A DNA stretch of 47,343 nucleotides from Acidobacteriota bacterium (GTDB lineage Bacteria > Acidobacteriota > Holophagae > Acanthopleuribacterales > Acanthopleuribacteraceae): positions 1 through 47,343 of the forward strand of contig JASJCB010000086.1 of the NCBI GenBank assembly GCA_030066195.1. The letters are read 5' to 3'. This document shows positions 1-7,731 of this stretch, one piece after another (the first letter of the stretch is position 1; every line of letters begins with the position of its first letter). Both the position numbers and the translations under genes were made by a program. The notes beneath the pieces were generated by a model, which saw only the letters and a list, made by a program, of their open reading frames with translations, was not told the DNA's origin and did no database searches.

Positions 1-106
1 ATCGGAGATGCCGACAGAAAAAGAGCGAGAGACGTACTATACTGCATGTGCACTTGATCTAAATTCCTTAAGGCTCCCTCGTGGAGCGATTTCTTTGGAG
101 GCAACC

Positions 107-184
107 ATGAAGATCCGCACCCATTTAATTGCAGGGCCTGACTGTGACAATGATCCACCCAAACCCCCCGGTGGCAATGAATAA
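107..184 (+). CDS. 25-aa peptide, candidate small secreted or RiPP-like peptide
   Basis: This is an ATG-initiated 25-codon ORF with the Shine-Dalgarno-like TTGGAGG about 6 nt upstream, ending in TAA. The N-terminus is basic and hydrophobic (MKIRTHLIAG). The C-terminus is acidic and proline/glycine-rich (PDCDNDPPKPPGGNE) with one Cys. The layout, a short K/R-T-rich start, an AG turn, then a polar tail rich in P, G, D and N, recalls tiny peptides that I have seen annotated as possible RiPP precursors in other phyla, but I cannot name a family. No modification or export gene is visible downstream, and the region to the left lies outside the window. A 15-bp-stem hairpin at 242-282 could end its transcript. 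It could also be a chance ORF; the ribosome binding site is the main argument for it. Confidence 0.4.
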   Translation: MKIRTHLIAGPDCDNDPPKPPGGNE

Positions 185-241
185 TACAACGCACCCATGG
201 GGTCAGGCGGTGATCCGCCCGGACGAACTCTCATCCCTCGG

Positions 242-282
242 CAATGGCTGAGGGTTCGCGATGGGGACCCTCAGCCGTTGCG
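242..282 (+). terminator. Strong hairpin, possible terminator
   Basis: Positions 242-256 pair with 268-282, giving 15 positions with one G-T wobble and an 11-nt loop. The core arms are GGCTGAGGGT and ACCCTCAGCC. There is no clear T-run after it, so a Rho-independent role is uncertain. It lies 58 nt after the 25-codon ORF. Confidence 0.45.
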
Positions 283-445
283 ACTGGGTTTCCATCGCTC
301 ACTTCAACTTATTTCTGAACTCATGTTGTGGCCCTCGAACGGGTATTTCGTTTACCACCGCCTGGAAGTTTTTGGAAAAAGATTAAAACTTTTTCTGGAT
401 TTGGTTTTTAATTAAGTAAGAGGGCTGGAGAGCACCTGGCCGCCG

Positions 446-548
446 TGACCTTCACTTTGTGGAGGGGTTGAAACTCGGATTAGAATCCCCAGCACCGGTC
501 GCAAAGCAGCCTTCGTATGACCTTCACTTTGTGGAGGGGTTGAAACTC
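446..548 (+). CRISPR. Two-repeat CRISPR-like mini-array
   Basis: Two identical 31-bp units lie at 446-476 and 518-548, separated by 41 bp of unrelated sequence. Each unit contains a 7-bp hairpin, CCTTCAC-TTT-GTGGAGG with one G-T pair, and then ends in GGTTGAAAC. A weak palindrome plus a terminal (A/G)TTGAAAC tag is typical of type I and type III CRISPR repeats, and 41 bp fits spacer lengths. The preceding 60 bp (about 360-420) are AT-rich like a CRISPR leader, and the tag orientation puts the leader on the correct side. No cas gene is in the window and only one spacer is present. It is therefore either a relic, a minimal array served in trans, or a coincidental direct repeat. Confidence 0.5.
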
Positions 549-752
549 ACCGAAGCGCAGCGCCGCCGCGCCTGGTCCTTAAAAAATCATTCGGGTCTTC
601 TCCGGCTCAACAAGGAACAAGCCATCAGCCGGCGCGAGCGCATCACCTGGTGCCCTGGCGCGGACTGATATTGACAGCATGCAACATCGTCCGAGGCGGG
701 AGTGTAGGCCCTGCCTAATTCATAAGGAACCAAATGAAGAGTCGGGACCAAA

Positions 753-1112
753 TTGTCTACCGGTCCTCCAAAAACATGGTGGACGACCATCCAGAAAAAA
801 CAGGGCCTGCCGCCCTTCGAACCCGCCTACCAACTTCGGCACCTTGCCGGGAGCCTGATACTGGCCAAAACCGGCAACACCGAAACGACCCGGAAGTTCA
901 TGGGCCATCGCTCCAAAGCCATGGTTCGCGACGTTTACGGCCATCTCTTGAACCAATTAGACCCGGCCACCGCGTCACTCAATGAGGACCTTGAACCGCC
1001 GGCAGCCGTCGGCAATTCGGAGGGTACAAAGGCAAATTCTTGTACAATCCTTGTACACCCCCCGAAAGTGATCGATTTCGCAGCGGCCAAAAAAAGGTTG
1101 AAAAACCGCTAA
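753..1112 (+). pseudogene. Tyrosine recombinase (phage-type integrase), C-terminal remnant
   Basis: The reading frame encodes the end of a tyrosine recombinase catalytic domain. It has a GLPPFEP stretch, then LRHLAGSLI (the R-H box), then KFMGHRSKAMVRDVYGHL, which carries the GH box and the nucleophilic Tyr. About 50 further residues follow as a tail. The core-binding domain and the first catalytic Arg are missing, there is no ribosome binding site at the first ATG, and no integrase-like frame continues upstream, so this is a broken gene. It reads toward the 3' end of the tRNA-Thr gene 37 bp away, the usual position for the integrase of an element inserted in a tRNA. The first 15-17 codons may not belong to the original protein. 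Confidence 0.65.
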
Positions 1113-1148
1113 CATGATGGGTACCAACCACTTCCGAAAGGAAAAAAG

Positions 1149-1224
1149 TGGTGCCTCAATCCAGAGTCGAACTGGAGACCTTCGGGTTACGAATCCGACG
1201 CTCTACCAACTGAGCTATTGAGGC
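1149..1224 (-). tRNA. tRNA-Thr (anticodon CGU)
   Basis: The minus strand folds as a complete cloverleaf. The acceptor stem is GCCTCAA/TTGAGGC (1218-1224 with 1153-1159), the D arm is GCTCAGTTGGTAGAGC, the anticodon loop is TTCGTAA, the T arm is CCAG-TTCGACT-CTGG, and the discriminator is A. The terminal CCA is encoded (1149-1151). The anticodon CGT reads ACG (Thr), and the anticodon arm closely resembles the E. coli tRNA-Thr(CGU) arm. The 31-39 pair at the top of the anticodon stem is an A-C mismatch. A T-run follows directly after CCA on the minus strand. Its 3' end abuts the integrase remnant, so it is a likely attachment site. Confidence 0.93.
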
Positions 1225-1494
1225 ACGCGCAAGCGCGTATTCTAAATCAATCGCCCGTCAAAGAAAACCTCTTTTTGGTTTTTTGGGGAAAAACCGGCTC
1301 GTTTGATCCTTTTTACCGTTCAACTTCGCCTTTACAGGTACAGGCCCGGTTTTCCGGCGCCGTTCCCATGCTTCGAGGACGAGGAGGCAGGCATGTTTGT
1401 TCGGTTCGTTTCTCCCTTTCAGGCTCCGCATGCACGGCGTGTTCGCCTGGGTATTTTCGGCGCTGCTTATTAGCTGCGTGACCGTTTTGAACTG
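1225..1494. other. Upstream region of tRNA-Thr; no gene seen
   Basis: This 270-bp stretch lies between the tRNA 5' end and the next plus-strand gene. It should contain the tRNA promoter on the minus strand, but I do not see a convincing -35/-10 pair. Frames crossing it have no recognisable protein character. Confidence 0.4.
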
Positions 1495-1767
1495 ATGCGC
1501 TGGGAACAGGAAATCCTGGAGGAACTCCTGGACTGGTTCGAGGCGCATCTCGATGAACCCGAGGTCTTGGAGCACGAGGGTTTCGAAACCGCTGTTTGTT
1601 GGTTCCATCAGGGAGCGCGGGGGTATCTGGACCGCGTCTGGGAAATCGTCGCCGTCTTGCAGAACAACGATATTTATGTCGAGATGATAACCGCCCGCAA
1701 TCCGGGGTTGATTATCTATGACGACGGCATCCAGGTAGCCGCCGTGCCCGCTGCCCGACATCATTAA
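1495..1767 (+). CDS. Small acidic protein of unknown function (90 aa)
   Basis: This is a 90-residue ORF. An acidic, Trp-rich N-terminal helix (RWEQEILEELLDWFEAHL) is followed by a segment that looks like a small alpha/beta domain (GYLDRVWEIVAVLQNNDIYV, then RNPGLIIYDDGIQVAAVP). The alternation of hydrophobic and charged residues and the codon use look like a real protein. I do not recognise the family. No good Shine-Dalgarno sequence precedes the ATG, so the start is uncertain. It stands alone and converges on the LKR-like gene, with a very large hairpin in between. The longer antisense frame over the same bases lacks protein-like composition. Confidence 0.6.
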   Translation: MRWEQEILEELLDWFEAHLDEPEVLEHEGFETAVCWFHQGARGYLDRVWEIVAVLQNNDIYVEMITARNPGLIIYDDGIQVAAVPAARHH

Positions 1768-1863
1768 GCCTGGACAGGCCCTGACTTCTCAAAAAAATAC
1801 AGCCGGTGCTAAAAAAAATAAAAAAACTTGAGCCTTTTTGTCTTCAGATTCCGCTGATAATTA

Positions 1864-1964
1864 TGAGGACTCGGTGACAAACCGCTGCCTTCCGGGGCGC
1901 GTCCCCCCTCCCACGTCGTCATAGCACGCGACTCGGAGGGCCGCGGTTTGTCACCGGGTCTTCA
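1864..1964. repeat. Near-perfect 39-bp-stem intergenic hairpin
   Basis: Positions 1864-1902 pair without gaps with 1926-1964, leaving a 23-nt loop. By hand count there are 33 Watson-Crick pairs, 4 G-T pairs and 2 mismatches (1886/1942 and 1897/1931). The longest uninterrupted Watson-Crick block is 14 bp (1872-1885 with 1943-1956). It sits between convergent genes but is far larger than an ordinary terminator. It may be a mobile palindromic repeat (MITE or REP-like) or a structured RNA. Confidence 0.8.
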
Positions 1965-2051
1965 GGTCTTCAATGTGCACTTTTTATAACCCCTCTGAAG
2001 CACGGCGAAGACACCTTGCTTTTCTTTACTATACTCGGTCCTTTGCCCTAA

Positions 2052-2097
2052 GGCCCACCTTCTCACTTTCGGCGACTTTTAGTGAGGCAGGTGGGCC
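2052..2097 (-). terminator. Terminator-like hairpin after the LKR-like gene
   Basis: GGCCCACCT (2052-2060) and AGGTGGGCC (2089-2097) pair, extended by CTCACT/AGTGAG inside. On the minus strand the hairpin begins 17 nt past the stop codon at 2115. There is no strong T-run after it, so termination is inferred from position and stability. Confidence 0.55.
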
Positions 2098-2114
2098 GTT
2101 ATATTTTCAGGCCG

Positions 2115-3374
2115 TCAGTCCAAGAATTCGCGCAGATAGGCGAAGTTGGGTGTCAGGTCACCGCGGTAGACGATCGTCGCCTCGCGCAACTCCCGGCCCA
2201 GACCACATTCTTCCAAGGGCTTGTCCAGGTCGATGTTGGTCAGTTCTTCCATTTTGTCTACCAGGATGGAACTGAAGTGGTAGGTGGCGTCCACGCTCAG
2301 TTCGCAGGGCAGATGACCGACGGCTATCACGGTAGGGCCGTCCAAGGAGACGCCGTCCACAATCTCGTGACGGGCCACGTTGTAGGTAAACGCCGGTTCA
2401 TCGATGGTGGATTCGCGCAAGGTACAGCCGATACTGCCGTTGATATCGCAGGAGATATCACCCACCACCGGCGGCAGCTTCTGCTCGTTGGCCCGCATGG
2501 TGTCGACGCTCAGTACAGAGGGATACTTTTCCTCCCAGTAAGGCGTCTGTAAAAGAATGTCGAAATGCCCGAAAAAGCGGTCAAAGTCGCTTTCGTAACG
2601 TTCCAGGCCGTATTTACGGTATTCTGCCTTGTCGAACGGCCCGCCGTCACGCTTGCGGACGATATCGGAAGTGCCCGCCACCGCGTGCCAGGGGCCCGGC
2701 GGTGCGGCGTTCGTACCGACCACGTCGATATCGATGCGCGGCAGGCCCAGCCATTCGCAGACTTCCACGCAGCCTTTGCCCGCGTTGCCCGTGCCGGTGA
2801 TCAGGACTTGGGGCGGTTCTCCCTCATACGCGTCCAATTTACCTAACGCCTGTTTCAGGCTCTCGATATGTTGGTAGTTGTGGGTCATGCAAACATGGTC
2901 CAAAACCGAGCAGCGCCCCTTTTTTCGGAACTTGAGACCGGCCACATGGAAGGTATCCACCGCACCCGCGATGCCCGCGTAGCGGCCGAAGGCAATGGTG
3001 CGAGTACCGTTTTGATCCTTCATCACCTCGTAATCGATGAGGGTGCAGCCCTCGGTGATGAATCGCTTCAGCAGGCCCATGTTGTAACTCTGTCCCTTGT
3101 GGGTATGGCTGAAGCACAAATGTACCTGGCGGCTTTTGACCAGGCCGATTTTGGGTTCCTTGATGCCCATCACCAGTTCCGCCTCGGCATCGTCGTCCAC
3201 CAGTATCGCACCGGCGTCCTCATAGGCCGTGTCGTTGAAACAGCGGTGCTCGGAACGTTCGGCCAGAACCTGAATGCCCCTGCCGGCCAAAAGGCGCACG
3301 GCCCTCGGCGACAGGGGGGCGCGGCCCTCCCACCTGTTTTTGAATTCCTTTCGGATAAACGGCTTCAATGCCAT
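2115..3374 (-). CDS. Lysine-ketoglutarate reductase / saccharopine dehydrogenase N-domain-like enzyme
   Basis: This 419-aa protein belongs to the alanine dehydrogenase/PNT fold family and most resembles the lysine-ketoglutarate reductase half of eukaryotic AASS and the Lys1-type saccharopine dehydrogenases. The N-terminus has RKEFKNRWEGRAPLSP. A signature segment, CFSHTHKGQSYNMGLL, is followed by TLIDYEVM and AFGRYAGIAGAVDTFHVAGL. The nucleotide-binding region has ITGTGNAGKGCVEV, and the conserved C-terminal part has CDINGSIGCTLRESTIDEPAF. The family joins lysine and 2-oxoglutarate to saccharopine or runs the reverse reaction. There is no C-terminal saccharopine dehydrogenase half and none nearby. 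I chose the ATG at 3374, which has GGGGGAG 5 nt upstream, over a start 10 codons further out. A terminator separates it from the upstream rimO operon. The exact substrate is inferred. Confidence 0.8.
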   Translation of the reverse strand: MALKPFIRKEFKNRWEGRAPLSPRAVRLLAGRGIQVLAERSEHRCFNDTAYEDAGAILVDDDAEAELVMGIKEPKIGLVKSRQVHLCFSHTHKGQSYNMGLLKRFITEGCTLIDYEVMKDQNGTRTIAFGRYAGIAGAVDTFHVAGLKFRKKGRCSVLDHVCMTHNYQHIESLKQALGKLDAYEGEPPQVLITGTGNAGKGCVEVCEWLGLPRIDIDVVGTNAAPPGPWHAVAGTSDIVRKRDGGPFDKAEYRKYGLERYESDFDRFFGHFDILLQTPYWEEKYPSVLSVDTMRANEQKLPPVVGDISCDINGSIGCTLRESTIDEPAFTYNVARHEIVDGVSLDGPTVIAVGHLPCELSVDATYHFSSILVDKMEELTNIDLDKPLEECGLGRELREATIVYRGDLTPNFAYLREFLD

Positions 3375-3455
3375 GAACTCCCCCAGAAAAGCCTCAGGCT
3401 TCAAGCCTTACAAAGAAAAGCGGGACGGGTATGCGCCCGCCCCGTGTGTGAACAA

Positions 3456-3477
3456 GGAAAAACGGTCCCAACGGACC
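3456..3477 (-). terminator. Rho-independent terminator
   Basis: On the minus strand GGTCC-GTTG-GGACC is followed at once by GTTTTT. It lies just after the stop codon of the TPR protein gene (3484) and separates the asnS-rimO run from the LKR-like gene. Confidence 0.7.
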
Positions 3478-3483
3478 TTTCTC

Positions 3484-4704
3484 CTATTCTGCCAGCGTGA
3501 GGATCAGGTCCTCAGCTTCCTTGCGGTATCTGTCGCCCTTGGGCGCGTTTTTCAGGTAAAGCTTCAAGTACTTGATGGCTTCCTCGAACTCGAATTCGCG
3601 GGTTTTCATCTTGCCCAGTTCGAAGTAGGCCCGCGCGAAGGTGCTGTCGATTTCGATCACTTCCAGAAGCAGGGGACCCGCGGCGGCGTCGTCACCCGCG
3701 TTGATCTTCTCGACCGCCTGGTTGAAGATGCCGGAAGGGTCCAGGCTGCCGGAAGCCCGCGCCAGCTCTTTGAGTTCCTTCAGAGCCGTTTTGTCCTTCA
3801 CCGTCTCGGCCGCGTAGATGGTGACGTTCATCACGTTCTTGTCCTCGGGCTTCAGCTTCAGGTAGGACTGACCGTACTGCAAGACTTCCTTCCAATCGTT
3901 TTGTTCTTTGTTGGCCCAAACAAGCAGTTTCAGTGAGTTTTCCAAGGTGGGGTCCTGCTCGATCGACTTCTTGGCCATTTCCTCGGCCGCGGACCATTTC
4001 TTCTGTTGGTAGAAGGGAACGGCTTCGTTGTAGAAGTCGATGGCCAGGTCCTTGGGCTTCTTCTTGGTCGTCGAGGGATCGATGCCCATTTCGGCGTAGG
4101 CCTCGTTCAAGGTCTGCATCTTGAAGTCGTCGATCTTCTCGTCTTTCTCGGCCATGCGCACCCGGTAGATCTGGTCGCGATACTCGTCCTTCTTGGCGTA
4201 GACTTCGATCAGGTTGTTGGCCACGCCCTCAACCTCGAACTTGCCGTCGGCCCCGGTGGTGATGGTTTGACCATAGTCGTCTATGCCCTTAATGGAAAAC
4301 TTCAGCGTCACCTCGCCCAGAATCTTGCCCTTGGTGTCCTTGACCACGCCCTTCAATTTGGGCCGGACCTTGACATCGGCCAGGGACTTGCCCTCTGCCA
4401 TCAACTGGATCTTGATGGTTTCACGGACTTTTTTGTGATCGTAGGTGTATTCCTTGGTCTGGTAGCCGGCTTTGCTGACCACCACGGTGATTTCACCCTG
4501 CTTGATCTTGAAGGCATTGAACTTGCCTTTTCGGTTGGTCTTCAAAGTCTGTTGGAGATTGGTGCCGGCAACGGAAATTTTCACATCGGCGCCGGCGACG
4601 GGTTTTCCGTCCTGGTCCAGTACGGTGCCGAAGGCCGTAACCTTGGTCTGGGCAAAGGCGCCGGAAGCGGCGAGTAGTAATCCAAACACAAAAGCGAGTC
4701 TCAT
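3484..4704 (-). CDS. Secreted carboxypeptidase-regulatory-like and TPR protein
   Basis: This 406-aa protein starts with a clear signal peptide (MRLAFVFGLLLAASGAFAQ). Two beta-sandwich repeats of the carboxypeptidase-regulatory type follow, at about residues 22-100 (FGTVLDQDGKPVAGADVKI) and 115-195 (KGVVKDTKGKILGEVTLKF). The second half is helical with TPR-like units (FYNEAVPFYQQKKWSAAEE; AYFELGKMKTREFEFEEAIKYLKLYLK). It is probably periplasmic or outer-membrane associated and involved in protein-protein interaction; the specific role is unknown. Its ATG overlaps the rimO stop codon by 4 bp, so it is translationally coupled to rimO. A terminator follows. Confidence 0.85.
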   Translation of the reverse strand: MRLAFVFGLLLAASGAFAQTKVTAFGTVLDQDGKPVAGADVKISVAGTNLQQTLKTNRKGKFNAFKIKQGEITVVVSKAGYQTKEYTYDHKKVRETIKIQLMAEGKSLADVKVRPKLKGVVKDTKGKILGEVTLKFSIKGIDDYGQTITTGADGKFEVEGVANNLIEVYAKKDEYRDQIYRVRMAEKDEKIDDFKMQTLNEAYAEMGIDPSTTKKKPKDLAIDFYNEAVPFYQQKKWSAAEEMAKKSIEQDPTLENSLKLLVWANKEQNDWKEVLQYGQSYLKLKPEDKNVMNVTIYAAETVKDKTALKELKELARASGSLDPSGIFNQAVEKINAGDDAAAGPLLLEVIEIDSTFARAYFELGKMKTREFEFEEAIKYLKLYLKNAPKGDRYRKEAEDLILTLAE

Positions 4705-6047
4705 ACGTCCATCCCTCCTATGACACGTCCTGCCATATCGTAATCGAATGTTTCCTCAATGTTCACGGGAATAATGTCGCCCGGTCGCCAGGTGCCCTCG
4801 GTGATGAAAACCTCGCCGTCGACTTCAGGGGCCTGGCCTTGGTGGCGGCCTCGCAACAACAGCTCGGTTTCGGGATGGACTCCTTCAACCAGTACGTCAA
4901 AAGTTTTTCCGAGATTGTGGGTCAGTTTATCGCGGCTAACCTCTTTCTGAATGGCCAGGAGTTGCGCTTTACGCTCTTCCTTGACCTCAGGGGGAATTGG
5001 GTCGCCCAGGGGGTGGGCAGTGGTTCCTTCCTCTAAACTGTACGTGAAGACGCCGATATAGTCAAAGCGTTGCTGTGTAACAAAGTCGCAAAGCTCTTGA
5101 AAGGCGCGTTCGTCTTCGCCGGGAAAACCGACGATAAAGGAAGATCTCAGCGTGGCGCCGGGCACCCCGTCGCGAATGCGTTGCAGGAACTTTTCCAACT
5201 GGGCGCGTCCCGAACCGCGCCTCATGGCCGACAGCATTTCGCGGTCGCAGTGCTGCAGCGGCATGTCCAGGTAGCTGCACAGCTTAGGATAGGTGCGCAT
5301 GACTTCCAGCAGGCGGTCGCTGACCTGGTAGGGATACATATAATGAACGCGCACCCAGGCGATGTGGGGGACCTGGGCCAGGGCTTCCAATAATTGAGCC
5401 AGGCCGTCCTTGTAACCCAGATCGCGGCCGTAATAGGTGGAGTCCTGGGCGACCAGATTGACTTCCTTGACCCCCTGTTCGCCCAGGTGGGTGACCTCGG
5501 CGACGATGTCGTCGATGGAGCGGCTGCGGTGCTTACCGCGCAGGCCGGGGATGATGCAGAAGCTGCACACGTGATCGCAACCCTCGGAGATCTTGACATA
5601 GGCCGAGTGCGAAGGCGTGGTGAGCACGCGGTCGAAGCTTGCGTCGTAAAGGAAATCGGGTCGCCAATCGGGATGCGCGTCGCGGTTTTCGCGGGCACGC
5701 AGGTCGTCCATGAAATCACGGATTTGGCCCACGTGATTGATGCCCAGGAAGAGATCGACCTCGGGCATTTCCGCGGCCATTTCCTCGTGGTAGCGCTGGG
5801 AGAGGCAGCCGGAGACAATGACCTTCTCTACCTTGCCCTGTTTCTTGAGTTCGGCCATTTCCAGGATGGCGTCGATCGATTCTTCCTTGGCTTTATCGAT
5901 AAAGCCGCAGGTGTTGACGATGACCACATCGGCCTCGTCGGCGTTGTTCGTCAAGCTGTAGCCCTCGCGGCGCAGCTCGCCCAGCATGACTTCGGAGTCG
6001 ACCAGGTTTTTGGCGCATCCGAGGCTCAACATTCCTACTTTCTTCAT
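4701..6047 (-). CDS. rimO: Ribosomal protein S12 methylthiotransferase RimO
   Basis: This 448-aa protein has the methylthiotransferase layout. The N-terminal UPF0004 domain carries three cluster-binding Cys in LGCAKNLVDSE, NTCGFI and SGCLSQRY. The radical-SAM triad is in CDHVCSFCIIPGLRGKHRSR, and a TRAM domain ends the protein. The N-terminal motif LGCAKN, the SFCIIP form and the length favour RimO, which beta-methylthiolates an Asp of ribosomal protein S12, over the tRNA enzyme MiaB. It follows asnS with a 21-bp gap and overlaps the next gene by ATGA. The asnS-rimO-TPR run is probably one transcript. Confidence 0.95.
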   Translation of the reverse strand: MKKVGMLSLGCAKNLVDSEVMLGELRREGYSLTNNADEADVVIVNTCGFIDKAKEESIDAILEMAELKKQGKVEKVIVSGCLSQRYHEEMAAEMPEVDLFLGINHVGQIRDFMDDLRARENRDAHPDWRPDFLYDASFDRVLTTPSHSAYVKISEGCDHVCSFCIIPGLRGKHRSRSIDDIVAEVTHLGEQGVKEVNLVAQDSTYYGRDLGYKDGLAQLLEALAQVPHIAWVRVHYMYPYQVSDRLLEVMRTYPKLCSYLDMPLQHCDREMLSAMRRGSGRAQLEKFLQRIRDGVPGATLRSSFIVGFPGEDERAFQELCDFVTQQRFDYIGVFTYSLEEGTTAHPLGDPIPPEVKEERKAQLLAIQKEVSRDKLTHNLGKTFDVLVEGVHPETELLLRGRHQGQAPEVDGEVFITEGTWRPGDIIPVNIEETFDYDMAGRVIGGMDV

Positions 6048-6068
6048 TTGGTTGACACCCGATAAAAA

Positions 6069-7358
6069 TCAGGGACTCAAGCGGTACAGCATCCTTGGAT
6101 AGGGAATCGTTTCGCGAACGTGTGGCAGCCCGCAAAACCAGGCCACCGTGCGCTCGACGCCCAGACCGAAACCCGCGTGGGGGGTCGATCCGAAGCGGCG
6201 AACATCCAGGTACCACTCGTAGTCCTCTTGGTTGAGCTCTTCCTTCGCGATTTGGGAGAGCAAAAAGTCGATGGAGGAAGCACGTTCCCCGCCGCCGATC
6301 ACCTCGCCGTACCCCTCCGGCGCCAGCACGTCCATGCCCAGCACCAGTTTGTCGTCCTCGGGGTCCGGTTCCATATAGAAGGCCTTGAAGACCTTGGGGA
6401 AACGGTGCACGATAATGGGTTGATCGAATTCTTTGGTCAGCATGGTTTCGTCGTCGGCCCCGAAATCCTCGCCCCATTCAACGTCACTGCCCAGCGCCTG
6501 GAGGCGTTCGACGGCCTCGTTGTAGGTCATGCGCACGAAGGGCTTGAGTATGTTTTCCAGCTTGGTCGTGTCCCGTTCCAACACTTCCAATTCCGGCTTG
6601 CGGTGATCCAGCACCCGGCGCACGATGTATTTCAGGAAATCCTCGGAGAGGTTCATGACATCGTCGAGGCGGGCGAAGGCGATTTCGGGTTCCACCATCC
6701 AGAACTCGGTCAGGTGCCGGCGCGTCTTGGACTTTTCGGCGCGGAAGGTGGGGCCGAAGCAGTAGACCTTGCCGAACGCGGCGCAGGCGGGTTCCAGGTA
6801 CAGCTGGCCGGTTTGGGACAGGTAGGCCTTGTCGTCGAAATAGTCCACCTCGAAGAGGGTGCTGGACCCTTCGGCGGAGGTGGGGGTGAGAATGGGGCTG
6901 TCGATCAGCGTGAAGCCCTGCTCATCGAAGAAATCGCGGATGGCCTTCACAATGGTGTGGCGAATGCGCAGGATGGCCCACTGCCGTTTTGATCGGAACC
7001 ACAGGTGGCGATGATCCATAAGGAACTCGGTGCCGTGTTCCTTCTTGCCGATGGGGAAGGGCTCGGAGAGATGAACTACTTCCAGGCTCTTCACCTGCAC
7101 TTCGTATTGCTGGTTGCGGGGGTTCTGTTGCACGGTGCCGGCGATAATAACGGCCGATTCCAGGGTCAGGCCGCGGGCGATTTCCCAGGACTCCTCGTCC
7201 AGTTCCGCCTTGACGAATACGGTCTGGCAGAACCCGGAGCCGTCCCGGATCACGATAAATTGGATCTTGCCGCTCTTGCGGTGGAAGCGCACCCATCCTT
7301 TGATCTGTACTTCCTGATCCAGGTATTCACTCAATCGATCGATGGTTACCGTTTGCAA
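6069..7358 (-). CDS. asnS: Asparaginyl-tRNA synthetase
   Basis: This 429-aa class II aminoacyl-tRNA synthetase charges tRNA-Asn. The N-terminal OB-fold anticodon-binding domain (VQIKGWVRFHRKSGKIQFIVIRDG) is followed by the class II core: motif 1 around FFDEQGFTLIDSPILTPT, motif 2 around GPTFRAEKSKTRRHLTEF, and motif 3 GFGLGVERTVAWFCGLPHVR. The C-terminus, IPYPRMLYRLSP, is of the asparaginyl type. I chose the TTG at 7358 because GGGAGG lies 6 nt upstream; an earlier TTG in frame has no such site and would add ten non-conserved residues. It is the first gene of the run with rimO. Confidence 0.93.
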   Translation of the reverse strand: MQTVTIDRLSEYLDQEVQIKGWVRFHRKSGKIQFIVIRDGSGFCQTVFVKAELDEESWEIARGLTLESAVIIAGTVQQNPRNQQYEVQVKSLEVVHLSEPFPIGKKEHGTEFLMDHRHLWFRSKRQWAILRIRHTIVKAIRDFFDEQGFTLIDSPILTPTSAEGSSTLFEVDYFDDKAYLSQTGQLYLEPACAAFGKVYCFGPTFRAEKSKTRRHLTEFWMVEPEIAFARLDDVMNLSEDFLKYIVRRVLDHRKPELEVLERDTTKLENILKPFVRMTYNEAVERLQALGSDVEWGEDFGADDETMLTKEFDQPIIVHRFPKVFKAFYMEPDPEDDKLVLGMDVLAPEGYGEVIGGGERASSIDFLLSQIAKEELNQEDYEWYLDVRRFGSTPHAGFGLGVERTVAWFCGLPHVRETIPYPRMLYRLSP

Positions 7359-7731
7359 AACTGACCTCCCGAAGCGTTTGCGAAGCAAGCCATTCTACAG
7401 AGGTAGAGTGAATTTCGTCAAGGCCGGGTGTCGATGTCGATACGGCGACACGGGCGCAATGGCTTGCTCTGCCGGTACGGCCTATGCTATCTTCTGTTAA
7501 TTTCAATGCATGGTATTCACTTGTCCGAAACCGGAACAAGCGATCCATAGGTGCACAAGGGTACGCCTTGAGTCATCAAATAAGGTTTGGGACCACAAGG
7601 AACTCATTCTGAACTGTCGAAACCCTGCCGTTTACCCGCACACACATTGCCTTTCTTCTGCTATCGTATCGGCTTGCGGCGTCATGCCGCCGCGGGCTGC
7701 ATTTTGAACCGGTTTCGGCGCGAGGTAGTAA
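7359..7731. other. Divergent intergenic region, asnS and E1 alpha promoters
   Basis: This 373-bp region separates two divergent operons and must hold promoters for both. A short inverted repeat, GTGTCG/CGACAC, lies near 7427-7452. Small frames across it have no protein-like composition and no ribosome binding sites. I cannot place -10/-35 elements with confidence. Confidence 0.4.

Noticed and set aside
459..668. 69-codon plus-strand frame with LHFVEGLKL repeated
   Set aside because: The repeat is just the two 31-bp CRISPR-like units read in one frame (72-bp period equals 24 codons); no ribosome binding site and no protein-like composition outside it.
1258..1764. 168-codon minus-strand frame
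   Set aside because: It lies antisense to the 90-aa gene and has poor, repetitive composition, so it looks like a shadow of the coding strand.
1864..1964. Integron attC site
   Set aside because: The ends lack the RYYYAAC and GTTRRRY core pair, and no integron integrase or cassette array is near.
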